DNA of 64,000 nucleotides from Chryseobacterium sp. JJR-5R (GTDB lineage Bacteria > Bacteroidota > Bacteroidia > Flavobacteriales > Weeksellaceae), in assembly GCF_034047335.1 (NCBI RefSeq), contig NZ_CP139137.1:3720001-3784000 (forward strand), given 5' to 3'. Under the pieces are notes generated by a model. It was not told the origin of the DNA. It saw only the letters and a list, made by a program, of their open reading frames with translations, and ran no database searches. Below are positions 34,527 to 42,120 of the stretch, one piece after another. How positions within the stretch are numbered: the stretch's first letter is position 1; the number at the start of each line of letters is the position of its first letter. The translations under genes were made by a program, and so were the position numbers.

Positions 34527-34862
34527 ATGAGTGAATACAAGGAACGCCATGAAAATGAAATTTTCACCAAGGTGTTAAAAGCAGGGAGAAGAACTTATTT
34601 CTTTGATGTGCGCGAGACGAAAGCAGGGGATTATTATCTTACCATTACCGAGAGTAAAAAGAATTTCGGGGAGAATGGAGAAGCCACATTTGAGAAGCAC
34701 AAAATTTATCTTTACAAAGAAGATTTCAAAAGTTTCCAGGAAATGTTTAATGAAGCTACAGATTTCATCATTAATGAAAAGGGAGAGGACGTAATCTCAG
34801 AAAAGCATGACAAAGACTTCAAAAGCAGATCATACACAATTGATTCTGACGACGAGGTTTAA
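34527..34862 (+). CDS. DUF3276 family PUR-alpha-like nucleic-acid-binding protein
   Basis: The 111-residue protein resembles DUF3276, the bacterial PUR domain family: IFTKVLKAGRRTYFFDVRET and KAGDYYLTITESKK, FEKHKIYLYKEDFKSF form the beta-beta-beta-alpha unit of a PUR repeat. A short acidic tail follows. Relatives bind single-stranded DNA or RNA, and a Borrelia member (BpuR) regulates gene expression. In Bacteroidota this is usually a single, abundant, conserved gene; a general nucleic-acid-binding role is inference. Monocistronic with a strong promoter and terminator. Confidence 0.88.
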   Translation: MSEYKERHENEIFTKVLKAGRRTYFFDVRETKAGDYYLTITESKKNFGENGEATFEKHKIYLYKEDFKSFQEMFNEATDFIINEKGEDVISEKHDKDFKSRSYTIDSDDEV

Positions 34863-34878
34863 AATATTAAAAAAACAC

Positions 34879-34905
34879 AAGCATCTGGAAAAAGATGCTT
34901 TTTTT
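34879..34905 (+). terminator. Terminator of the DUF3276 gene
   Basis: An 8-bp stem AAGCATCT/AGATGCTT with a 6-nt loop and T7 tail, 16 bp past the stop. Confidence 0.85.
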
Positions 34906-34999
34906 ATGTCCGGACCGGACTATTCAACAGGTAAATGAATACTGATATTTAGCACCATTAAGTTTTTTTCAGCTATGATTTTTGTTTGGATGAAAATAA

Positions 35000-35028
35000 A
35001 AAAGCATACTTTTAAAAAGTATGCTTTT
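35000..35028 (-). terminator. Terminator of tRNA-His
   Basis: A 13-bp perfect stem (35000-35012 with 35016-35028) and a T-rich tail on the minus strand, directly beyond the tRNA 3' end. Confidence 0.8.
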
Positions 35029-35030
35029 AG

Positions 35031-35105
<75 letters not shown>

Positions 35106-35117
35106 GTTTTGTGAGTG

Positions 35118-35147
35118 CAAATATAGGAAATGTTTTTTAATTACCAA
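35118..35147 (-). promoter_or_regulatory. Promoter of tRNA-His
   Basis: Minus-strand TATATTTG (35118-35125) and TTG (35145-35147) with 19-bp spacing. The -33 element lies within the last codons of bshB1. Confidence 0.6.
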
Positions 35148-35860
35148 ACAATTCCGTCAAAATTTTTCATCGCAATCAGCTTCTCAGACGTAAAACCTTC
35201 AGCATAAGTCACTCCCGATAAACGTCCCAGATCCTGGGCCCGGTAGGTCAGGCTTTCAAAAAAGTCCTTTGAAGTAATCGGTGTTTCGGGTTCTTTCGAA
35301 GAAGGGTCATAAAACTGGGTTTTATATGCCATACACGCTTCGATTTTCTGGCTGAGATGCTCTGAAATATCAATCACAAACTCGGGTTTGATATTTTTCC
35401 ACTGGATATAATTAAAAATCAGTTTCGGTCTCCAAACCTCCTGGTTTTCTCCATCCATAACCGTTTCTATCTTCCTCAATCCGGCTAAAAAGCACGCATC
35501 CGAGACTAATTTTGCTGCTTTTGCATGATCCGGATGCCTGTCATCAATAGCATTGGCTAAAACGATTTCCGGGCGGTATTTGCGGACCATTTTCACAATT
35601 TTCATCTGGTATTCTTCAGAATTCACCAAAAATCCGTCCTTCATCCCAAGATTTTCCCTGGCTGAAACACCGAGAATTTTTGTGGACTCTGCCGCTTCCT
35701 CTTTTCTGGTCTCATCAGTTCCGCGGGTTCCGAGTTCTCCTTTGGTAAGATCAATAATAACACAAATTTTTCCTTCTGAAACCATTTTGGCAATTGTGCC
35801 GCCACAACCAAGTTCCACATCATCCGGATGGGCACCGAATGCAAGTATATCTGTTTTCAT
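35141..35860 (-). CDS. bshB1: Bacillithiol biosynthesis deacetylase BshB1
   Basis: The 239-residue PIG-L/LmbE-fold zinc hydrolase removes the acetyl group from N-acetylglucosaminyl-malate, the second step of bacillithiol synthesis. Family motifs are AFGAHPDDVELGCGGTIAKM (zinc ligands HPDD) at 7-26, the GTRGTDETR loop and DRHPDHAKAAKLV with the third zinc histidine. Its close match to the BshB1 subgroup (LTKGELGTRG, FYDPSSKEPETPI) separates it from general LmbE proteins. The presence of bacillithiol genes fits Flavobacteriia. Confidence 0.93.
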   Translation of the reverse strand: MKTDILAFGAHPDDVELGCGGTIAKMVSEGKICVIIDLTKGELGTRGTDETRKEEAAESTKILGVSARENLGMKDGFLVNSEEYQMKIVKMVRKYRPEIVLANAIDDRHPDHAKAAKLVSDACFLAGLRKIETVMDGENQEVWRPKLIFNYIQWKNIKPEFVIDISEHLSQKIEACMAYKTQFYDPSSKEPETPITSKDFFESLTYRAQDLGRLSGVTYAEGFTSEKLIAMKNFDGIVW

Positions 35861-35970
35861 CTGTTTTTTATATTTTTAATTGGTCAGATGGAACGTCCAG
35901 ACTAGTTAATTTTCTTTTATTTAAGATTCTTTAATGTCTGGGTTTCCTATTTTCAAAGATAAGGTTTAAA

Positions 35971-36002
35971 CAAAAACTTCCCAAACTTAATGTTTGGGAA
36001 GT
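35971..36002 (-). terminator. Terminator of the TonB-operon transcript
   Basis: A perfect 11-bp stem ACTTCCCAAAC/GTTTGGGAAGT (35976-35986 with 35992-36002) with five T after it on the minus strand, 23 bp past the TPR gene. Confidence 0.85.
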
Positions 36003-36024
36003 CAGTATTATAATAAGACTAAAA

Positions 36025-37674
36025 TTATTTATTAATTTCTGCGTTCAGTTTTACGGCATCCTGGTAAGTAGGATCCAGCTGTACTGATTTTCCTACATAT
36101 TCCTTTGCTTTAGCAGCATCAGAATCCTTAGACAGATAAGCTACTGCAAAATAAGCGTAAGCCAATGTCTGCTTATTGGCCTCAACTTCTGCAGGTTTTA
36201 CCGTGCTGATGTATTTTTCATAAGCCATTTTCGCTGCATCATTATTCGCTGCCTGCTGATAGGAATAGCCTAAGCTGTAATATCCGGGAGCCCAGTCAGG
36301 AAGGAGCGCATTCATTTTTTGCCATGTCATAATTGCCCCGTTCCAGTTTTTTGCATCCTGATAAGCAGTTGCCAACTTGAATAATGAATCTGAATCCTGG
36401 GCATTGGCTGCTACTTTTTGTTTCAGTCCCTCAATAGTCGGGTTTGTAGGCCCTGCATCTACATCAGACTGGGAAGCTCCTCCCCCGGCAATTTTTACCA
36501 GCTCCATATCCCATTTCAGGGTTTCGTCTTTTGCAGCTTTGGCAATTCCTACTTTCTGTTGTGCTTCAGCCATTAAAGCGGTTTTCTTCGCAGCATCTTT
36601 CTCTGTTTTTGCCAGACCTGCAGCAATTAACCCCTGTAGCCCCTGATCAGCAGGCTGAACTCTTGATTTTTCCGCCTGTGATACAAAATTATCAAGGTTT
36701 TGCTTAGCTTCCGTATAGTTTCCGTCCGCATACAACTGATAAGCTCTTAATTTAAATTTAATAGGATCATTGATCTTATCAAAGATTTTATCTAACACCT
36801 GCTTAGAGTTTGCATAATCTTCATTGGTAAAATAAAGCTTTGCGATTTCCAATTGGGTATAGGGATCTTCATCAGCATATTTGGTATAGTTAATCAGATC
36901 CTGAGTTGCTTTGGCATTTTGCTGATACCTGATGTCGTATGCTGCCAAAGCTTTATAAGCCGGCGCATATGTAGGATCCGTAGCGATTGCCTTATCTATG
37001 CTTGTTTTAGCCTGCTGCCACTGTTGTGCTGCCATCCACAGCGTTCCGATTCTTGTATATACGGACGCTTTGTTCTTAGCTAAAGGAAGTGCCTTGTCAT
37101 ATGCAGTCATAGCATCCCCCGGCATTCTCTTTAATCTGTAAGCATCACCCAGCGTATAGTAATAATAGGCCGGAACTTCTTTTCTCTGGGCCCTTTCAAT
37201 GGCCTTATTCAAAAACTGAATGGCAAGATCAGGAGAATTGTTTTTTTCAAATAATGTCAAAGCTTCAGCAGCCCTGAACAGTACTTCCGCATCTTTCTCT
37301 CTTGAATCACTTACAATTTTCTGAATTTCCGCAATTGCATTCTTATCGCCTTTTCCGAGCTTAACCGTTGCTAAACCAATTTTATTCAAATAACTTTTGC
37401 TGTCTGCAGCCATCCCTTTATTGAAACTGTCAGTAGCTGCAGCGAAATCAGGGTCACCCTGCTTCAAATATGTATTCCCTAGGTAAAAATAATTTTCAGC
37501 AGTCGGTGCTGAAGCAATCATGTTCGTAAAATTAGTTTTTGCCTGGGCATACTTATCACTGTCCATACTGTTGATTCCATCCTGTGCCGTCTGTGCAAAA
37601 GCAAAGTTGGTAAAAAACACCACAGCTGCTCCAAAAGCAATCTTTTTTACATTCATATTCATTATATCTTTCAT
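36025..37674 (-). CDS. Exported tetratricopeptide-repeat protein
   Basis: The 549-residue product has a signal peptide (ending NFAFAQ near residue 28; any of three Met codons at 1, 5 and 7 could be the start). Most of the rest is made of TPR helices, such as NYFYLGNTYLKQGDPDFAAA, YYYYTLGDAYRLKRMPGDAM, YAPAYKALAAYDIRYQQNAK and GYYSLGYSYQQAANNDAAKM. TPR arrays bind protein partners, here in the periplasm. It is the last gene behind exbBDD-tonB and the PstS-like lipoprotein, 88 bp after it, and a TPR protein at this spot recurs in Flavobacteriia as far as I recall. Confidence 0.9.
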   Translation of the reverse strand: MKDIMNMNVKKIAFGAAVVFFTNFAFAQTAQDGINSMDSDKYAQAKTNFTNMIASAPTAENYFYLGNTYLKQGDPDFAAATDSFNKGMAADSKSYLNKIGLATVKLGKGDKNAIAEIQKIVSDSREKDAEVLFRAAEALTLFEKNNSPDLAIQFLNKAIERAQRKEVPAYYYYTLGDAYRLKRMPGDAMTAYDKALPLAKNKASVYTRIGTLWMAAQQWQQAKTSIDKAIATDPTYAPAYKALAAYDIRYQQNAKATQDLINYTKYADEDPYTQLEIAKLYFTNEDYANSKQVLDKIFDKINDPIKFKLRAYQLYADGNYTEAKQNLDNFVSQAEKSRVQPADQGLQGLIAAGLAKTEKDAAKKTALMAEAQQKVGIAKAAKDETLKWDMELVKIAGGGASQSDVDAGPTNPTIEGLKQKVAANAQDSDSLFKLATAYQDAKNWNGAIMTWQKMNALLPDWAPGYYSLGYSYQQAANNDAAKMAYEKYISTVKPAEVEANKQTLAYAYFAVAYLSKDSDAAKAKEYVGKSVQLDPTYQDAVKLNAEINK

Positions 37675-37762
37675 TTTTTTGTTTATAATTGAGATTAAAT
37701 ATCCACAATTTCCAGACCAAAATAATATATTTATCTGGGTTACAGATACACTTTAATACTTT

Positions 37763-38635
37763 TTAACGCATTTGTACTTCCCTTCTGTAAATATTATAAG
37801 GCTGCAAGCCTTCTTTTTCCACGATCATTTGTCCGAGCTGTGTACAGGAATACCTGATGAATCCGTTTGCCAGATTAAAATTCCCTTCATTTGTTAAAAA
37901 ATACAGAACCCTGGTGAAAGGGTAATTCATGGTGCGCAGGTTTTCGGCACCTGCAGTATATTGTTTGCCTTTATATTCAACCGGCAGAATTTTAACCATG
38001 CTTTTCAGCTGCTCAGATTCCTTGTCATACGGGCGGCTGAATGTATTGAGACCGATTACACCGATTTTACCGGGATATTTATTAAGTTCTTCAATGATAT
38101 TCTTACTTCCGGGAATAATAGAATACTTCAGGTCTTTAGGCTGCTTTTTAAGCTTCTGCGCTATAAAATTCAGATTGCTTGAATTGGCTCCGTCAAAAAT
38201 AAATTCTTTACCCTCAGATTGCATTCCCTGCTCTATTTCAGCCATTGAAATACTTTCTTTAGGTGAGTCCTTCGGAACAACAAAAATAACGGCATCTGCA
38301 GCAAATTTCGCAGGCAGGAATTTCAGGTCCACCTGTTCTTCGTATGATTTTATTTCTTCTGCTGACAAATCTTTTGACATGACCACAATCCTGGCTTTGT
38401 CTTTAAGCAGATCCAAAAAGCCTAGATCTTCTTTTTTGGAGACTACCTTAATTTTGGTTTCAGGATAATTGATCATATATCCCTCTGCCAATGCTTCGGT
38501 AACACTTTTAAAGGATTCATCGGTAAGAATCGTCATTTCTCCTTTATGGTAAGACGGGGATTTTTCTTCTTTTTTACAGGCTGTTGCTATGATACTGAAG
38601 AGAAACAGCATTATAATTTTAAAATTATCTTTCAT
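37763..38635 (-). CDS. PstS-like phosphate-binding-family lipoprotein
   Basis: From the ATG at 38633-38635 the product has 290 residues; a second ATG nine bases upstream (38644) is possible. It has a lipoprotein signal (hydrophobic run ending in IIATAC) and a periplasmic binding-protein type II fold: MTILTDESFKSVTEALAEGY, then DAVIFVVPKDSPKESISMAE and KYPGKIGVIGLNTFSRP, as in the PstS-like family. No permease or ATPase genes are nearby, so phosphate import is doubtful; it sits in the TonB operon and overlaps the upstream small membrane gene by about 10 bp, suggesting a role with the TonB system. Confidence 0.85.
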   Translation of the reverse strand: MKDNFKIIMLFLFSIIATACKKEEKSPSYHKGEMTILTDESFKSVTEALAEGYMINYPETKIKVVSKKEDLGFLDLLKDKARIVVMSKDLSAEEIKSYEEQVDLKFLPAKFAADAVIFVVPKDSPKESISMAEIEQGMQSEGKEFIFDGANSSNLNFIAQKLKKQPKDLKYSIIPGSKNIIEELNKYPGKIGVIGLNTFSRPYDKESEQLKSMVKILPVEYKGKQYTAGAENLRTMNYPFTRVLYFLTNEGNFNLANGFIRYSCTQLGQMIVEKEGLQPYNIYRREVQMR

Positions 38636-38822
38636 CTCCTGCATCTTTAATTCTTGTTACCGCCCTGTAAATTCTGAAGATCCCGTACAGGATCAGCAGG
38701 GTACCCAGTGCATACGCAATACCCGGTTCCAGAACTGTAAAGAAAAACTTATAAAGCATTACTACAATTCCCAGAACGATATAAAACAATCCCGTAATCA
38801 GGGATAACCAATTGAACATCAT
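38625..38822 (-). CDS. Small membrane protein in the TonB operon
   Basis: A 65-residue protein with two membrane segments (about 4-24 and 31-52) and a basic/acidic C-terminal tail (RAVTRIKDAGDER). It overlaps the start of the following lipoprotein gene and lies 78 bp after tonB, with a hairpin between. The family is not known to me by function, but an ORF of this size between tonB and a PstS-like gene is a regular feature of flavobacterial TonB operons, and its hydrophobic pattern supports a real protein. Confidence 0.75.
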   Translation of the reverse strand: MMFNWLSLITGLFYIVLGIVVMLYKFFFTVLEPGIAYALGTLLILYGIFRIYRAVTRIKDAGDER

Positions 38823-38845
38823 ATAGCAAAAATACCAAAAAAAAT

Positions 38846-38873
38846 AAAAAGGGAAGCATATGCTTCCCTTTTT
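38846..38873 (-). terminator. Hairpin between tonB and the downstream genes
   Basis: A perfect 28-bp palindrome with GGGAAGCATATGCTTCCC core and A/T flanks ending 27 bp past tonB. Since genes in the same direction follow 24 bp later, it may be a leaky terminator that lowers their expression. Confidence 0.85.
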
Positions 38874-38900
38874 TAATAGTATTTAAAGATAATTTATTAA

Positions 38901-39743
38901 TTAACCTTCAAAATTCATCGTCAGAGGTAATCTGAATCTGTAACGTACGGACTGCCCGTTTATTTTAGCAGGAGTCCATTTGTTTTTGATGGATTTGATC
39001 GTTCTGATTGCTTCAGAATTAAAATCTGAATTTCCTCCGGAAGCCTTAACGTCTGTGATACTTCCGTCCCTTTCTACTACGAAAGTGATTTCAGTTTTCA
39101 CCGTACCTTCGTCTCCGTTCATCGCAGAACCGTCAAAGTTACTTGAAACTTTATTTCTGAAGGAATTAATCCCTCCAGGGAATTCCGCAGTCTGTTCTAC
39201 TTCAGTATATACCTGGTTTTCATTTACCTGTGGCTTAACTTCAGCGGTTGAAGTTCTTGTACCGGTAGATGGCGGCGGCGGCGGCGGTGTATAAGCCGGA
39301 GCTTTTACCCCTTCCTGTGCTACCAGACCGGTCTGTGTTTCCAACTGCTTGGAAATCGGCGGCGGCGGCGTTTCAATCTTAGGAGCTTTTACGGGCTCCG
39401 GAACAACATTCTGGATCACCTCAATTTTCTCTTCTTCTTTTGGAGGAGGTGGCGGAGGTGGTTCTTCTTCTTTCGGCTGCTCGATAATCGGGTCATCCTC
39501 AAGGATATTAATTAAATCAGCCTGTACTTCCTGCTTAGGAGGTTCAGTAAGTCTCTTGATCGTAAGATAAATAAAAGGAGACAAAGCTGCAACAAGGAAT
39601 AATGCCGTTCCAACAATAAAAGATTTGGTCAGAAGCCTAGGGTACTGATTTCTTAAATCGTATGCACCATACTCTTTGTTTCTATTTTCAAATACAATCT
39701 CATCTAAGGTAAGATTAGGATCGTATGCATTTTCGTTTGCCAT
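38901..39743 (-). CDS. tonB: Energy transducer TonB
   Basis: The 280-residue protein has an N-terminal cytoplasmic part (NLTLDEIVFENRNKEYGAYD), one membrane segment (about 35-58), a long Pro/Glu-rich periplasmic spacer with runs such as PPPPPPKEEEK and TPPPPPPST, and the C-terminal TonB domain (about 190-280: GTVKTEITFVVERDGSITDV, NKWTPAKINGQSVRYRFRLP). It carries proton-motive energy from ExbB-ExbD to outer-membrane TonB-dependent transporters. Proline codons form GGC-type trinucleotide runs in the DNA. Fourth gene of exbB-exbD-exbD-tonB. Confidence 0.95.
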   Translation of the reverse strand: MANENAYDPNLTLDEIVFENRNKEYGAYDLRNQYPRLLTKSFIVGTALFLVAALSPFIYLTIKRLTEPPKQEVQADLINILEDDPIIEQPKEEEPPPPPPPKEEEKIEVIQNVVPEPVKAPKIETPPPPISKQLETQTGLVAQEGVKAPAYTPPPPPPSTGTRTSTAEVKPQVNENQVYTEVEQTAEFPGGINSFRNKVSSNFDGSAMNGDEGTVKTEITFVVERDGSITDVKASGGNSDFNSEAIRTIKSIKNKWTPAKINGQSVRYRFRLPLTMNFEG

Positions 39744-39766
39744 AGATTTACAATTTTATGGTTAAA

Positions 39767-40339
39767 TTACTTTGTTGCCGTTGCTGCAGGAGCTCCGGAG
39801 TTCCCTACTTTTTTATCATAAATGGCTTTTTCCCAAGGCTTAAGATCAGTAACTCCGTACTGCTCACTCTTTGTAATGGCCATTTCATCAAGTATATCAA
39901 CAAAGTTTTTATATACAGCATCGTCAGTAGGTTTGATAATCACCGTAAATTTGGTTCTATCTGCCGCTCTTGCTTTTGCCTGCTCAATAATCTTTCTGAT
40001 TCCTTCTCTGTCGAAAGAAGTTTCACTAAGCGTCTGGTCCGTTAAAGACGTGTTGTCCTGCTGGTGCCAGAAAATCTTATTGTCCTTTCCCAACAATAAA
40101 GAGATGGAATTTGAAAGCTTAATTTCTGTCGGAGGTGGTTTTTTAGTTTCATCTTTCGGTTTAGCCGGAAGACCCAAATCCATCACATTCGGTTTAGAGA
40201 ATGTAGTTGTGAACATAAAGAAGGTAATCAATAGAAAACCCAAGTCCACCATCGGAGTCATATCGACTCTGGTACTCTGTTTCTTGGAACGTACCTTCCC
40301 GCCTTTGGCGCCTTTTTCCTGTACTTGTACTTCTGCCAT
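39767..40339 (-). CDS. exbD: ExbD/TolR biopolymer transport protein, second copy in operon
   Basis: A 190-residue one-pass protein: basic cytoplasmic N-terminus, VDMTPMVDLGFLLITFFMFT membrane segment with the proton-relay aspartate in MVDLG, and a periplasmic domain of about 130 residues (FTVIIKPTDDAVYKNFVDIL). It works in the ExbB-ExbD-TonB motor. Bacteroidota TonB operons normally have two exbD genes, as here. A third, very similar copy lies alone at 56244. Confidence 0.94.
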   Translation of the reverse strand: MAEVQVQEKGAKGGKVRSKKQSTRVDMTPMVDLGFLLITFFMFTTTFSKPNVMDLGLPAKPKDETKKPPPTEIKLSNSISLLLGKDNKIFWHQQDNTSLTDQTLSETSFDREGIRKIIEQAKARAADRTKFTVIIKPTDDAVYKNFVDILDEMAITKSEQYGVTDLKPWEKAIYDKKVGNSGAPAATATK

Positions 40340-40351
40340 TTCTAAATGATA

Positions 40352-40960
40352 TTATTCATTAGGTTTACCTTCTTGTGATGTAATCAACCAAAATTTAAGA
40401 AAATCAATATCTCTTAAACCCTCAAACAGGCTTTTAACTTTTGGATATTCAGTAGTAACGTCACCCTTAATCGCTAACTTGTATTCAGGATTCACGCTTA
40501 AACTTTCTTTTACCCAATCCACTAATTGCTTATTTGTACTATCCATAGGAATCCCTGTAGGACTCTTGAAATTCTTCTGCTCGTCATCTGGCAAATCAAG
40601 ATAGCTCTTGAGTTGGTTCATAGGAACCCCAATAGCCTGTACTTTCTGAAATGCAACTTTCTCGTTATTGTCAAAAGTAACACCGTACTTTTTACCCATA
40701 TTTTCTAAAAGCTGTACTCTCTCTGATGCATTTTCTACCGGTTGAAAATAAAATTTCCCGTCCGGAGTAGCGTTGATGGTCATCAAGCTGGCATCAGGAA
40801 GTAACTTCTCTGATATTGAAGATGGCGGTTTGATCTGCTCCACGTCAGGTTTTTTAAACTGAGTGGTCAAGATAAAGAATGTAAGCAGTAGGAATGCAAC
40901 GTCACACATCGCCGTCATATCCGTAACTACTCCATGTCTTTTTGGTTTGACTCTCGCCAT
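40352..40960 (-). CDS. exbD: ExbD/TolR biopolymer transport protein, first copy in operon
   Basis: A 202-residue ExbD paralogue with membrane segment MTAMCDVAFLLLTFFILTTQ; the aspartate of CDVAF is the conserved proton-binding residue. The periplasmic domain has an insertion of about 30 residues relative to the other ExbD proteins. It is 12 bp upstream of the second exbD and 58 bp after exbB. Probably forms the heteromeric ExbD pair of the TonB motor. Confidence 0.94.
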   Translation of the reverse strand: MARVKPKRHGVVTDMTAMCDVAFLLLTFFILTTQFKKPDVEQIKPPSSISEKLLPDASLMTINATPDGKFYFQPVENASERVQLLENMGKKYGVTFDNNEKVAFQKVQAIGVPMNQLKSYLDLPDDEQKNFKSPTGIPMDSTNKQLVDWVKESLSVNPEYKLAIKGDVTTEYPKVKSLFEGLRDIDFLKFWLITSQEGKPNE

Positions 40961-41018
40961 TATTATTAATAATTTTTAATTAAACTTCTTTTACTTAATA
41001 CCAATTCCCTGCTGATTC

Positions 41019-41882
41019 TTAGTTGAATTCAGCGAAAGACTGCTGGATGCTCATTGCGATCTCATCGATCTTATAAGTCAGTCCGTCAATTTTAGAAGTA
41101 AAGTAGTTGTAAAGCATGATCGCGATTGCTGAAGTACCAATACCTAATGCCGTGTTGATCAAGGCTTCGGAAATACCGGTAGAAAGCGCAGCTGCATCCG
41201 GAGTACCACCTCCTGAACCTAATGCAAAGAATGCTTTGATCATCCCGATTACCGTTCCAAGCAGTGCAATTAGGGTTGCAACAGTACCTAGTGTAGAAAG
41301 GATCATCATGTTTTTCTCAAGCATTGGCATTTCAAGCGTTGTCGCTTCTTCGATCGCTTTGTTAAGCGCAACCATTTTCTGCTCTTTGTTTAATGTTGTG
41401 TCATGAGACAAAGCTTTGTAAGTCGTAAGACCTTCTTTTACTACATTACCAACAGAACCCTGCTGTCTGTCGCACTCTTCTAAAGCTTCATCAACTTTGT
41501 TCTGGTTCAGCAAGCTTCTTACCTGTACAACGAAGTTGTCTAGGTTACCTTTTCCGGCAGCTTTGCTAAGCACGAAATATCTTTCAAAAGAGAAAACCAC
41601 TACCGTAAGCATGAACGTAATCAAGATCGGTACAATTACCCCTCCTTTGTAGATAATTCCTAAGAACGAATCCGGGTGAATGTCTTTTCCTTCAACATCG
41701 GAGAAAGCTACAGACGCTGCACCTAACTTGTCAGCATCTTTAAAGTTCCCCGGGCTTCCCAAGACGAATAAATAAATACAAATTCCTATAGCTAAGATGA
41801 TAGGAATAATAACAGCTGGATTTAAACCTCCCGCCTTTCTAGCAACTAATTGCTCATCATTTTTTGAAACATTCATTTCCAT
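41019..41882 (-). CDS. exbB: ExbB/TolQ/MotA proton channel protein
   Basis: A 287-residue inner-membrane protein with membrane segments at about 23-42, 78-100, 193-220 and 245-265. It shows the MotA/ExbB signature LEKNMMILSTLGTVATLIALLGTVIGMI (in two parts), plus STGISEALINTALGIGTSAIA near the C-terminus. It forms the proton channel with ExbD. The extra N-terminal segment is normal for Bacteroidota. First gene of the operon, with the promoter at 41932-41960. Confidence 0.95.
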   Translation of the reverse strand: MEMNVSKNDEQLVARKAGGLNPAVIIPIILAIGICIYLFVLGSPGNFKDADKLGAASVAFSDVEGKDIHPDSFLGIIYKGGVIVPILITFMLTVVVFSFERYFVLSKAAGKGNLDNFVVQVRSLLNQNKVDEALEECDRQQGSVGNVVKEGLTTYKALSHDTTLNKEQKMVALNKAIEEATTLEMPMLEKNMMILSTLGTVATLIALLGTVIGMIKAFFALGSGGGTPDAAALSTGISEALINTALGIGTSAIAIMLYNYFTSKIDGLTYKIDEIAMSIQQSFAEFN

Positions 41883-41931
41883 ATTTAACTAAATTATATT
41901 GTTTTAAAATTTTACAAATGTAAATTAAAGG

Positions 41932-41960
41932 CAAAAATAATTAAAATACAATAGTCTCAA
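41932..41960 (-). promoter_or_regulatory. Promoter of the exbB operon
   Basis: Minus-strand TATTTTTG (41932-41939) and TTG (41958-41960) with 18-bp spacing. A second possible -7 box (TACATTTG at 41915-41922) lies closer to the gene but has no TTG at the right distance. Confidence 0.6.
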
Positions 41961-42120
41961 ATAACATTTTACTTTTTTTTGACAATGAAATTTTAATACG
42001 ATTTCGATATTGTAATTATTTTAACTTTTTTTGGTAATATTCCTTAATTTTAGTGCTTATGTTAAAAATTTAAAAAAAAATCATCTTCATTTTTCTTAAA
42101 TCCCCAATGTTAATTTTCTT

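Noticed and set aside
39265..39475. GGC/GGA trinucleotide runs in tonB, considered as a microsatellite of interest
   Set aside because: They encode the proline-rich periplasmic spacer normal in TonB proteins.
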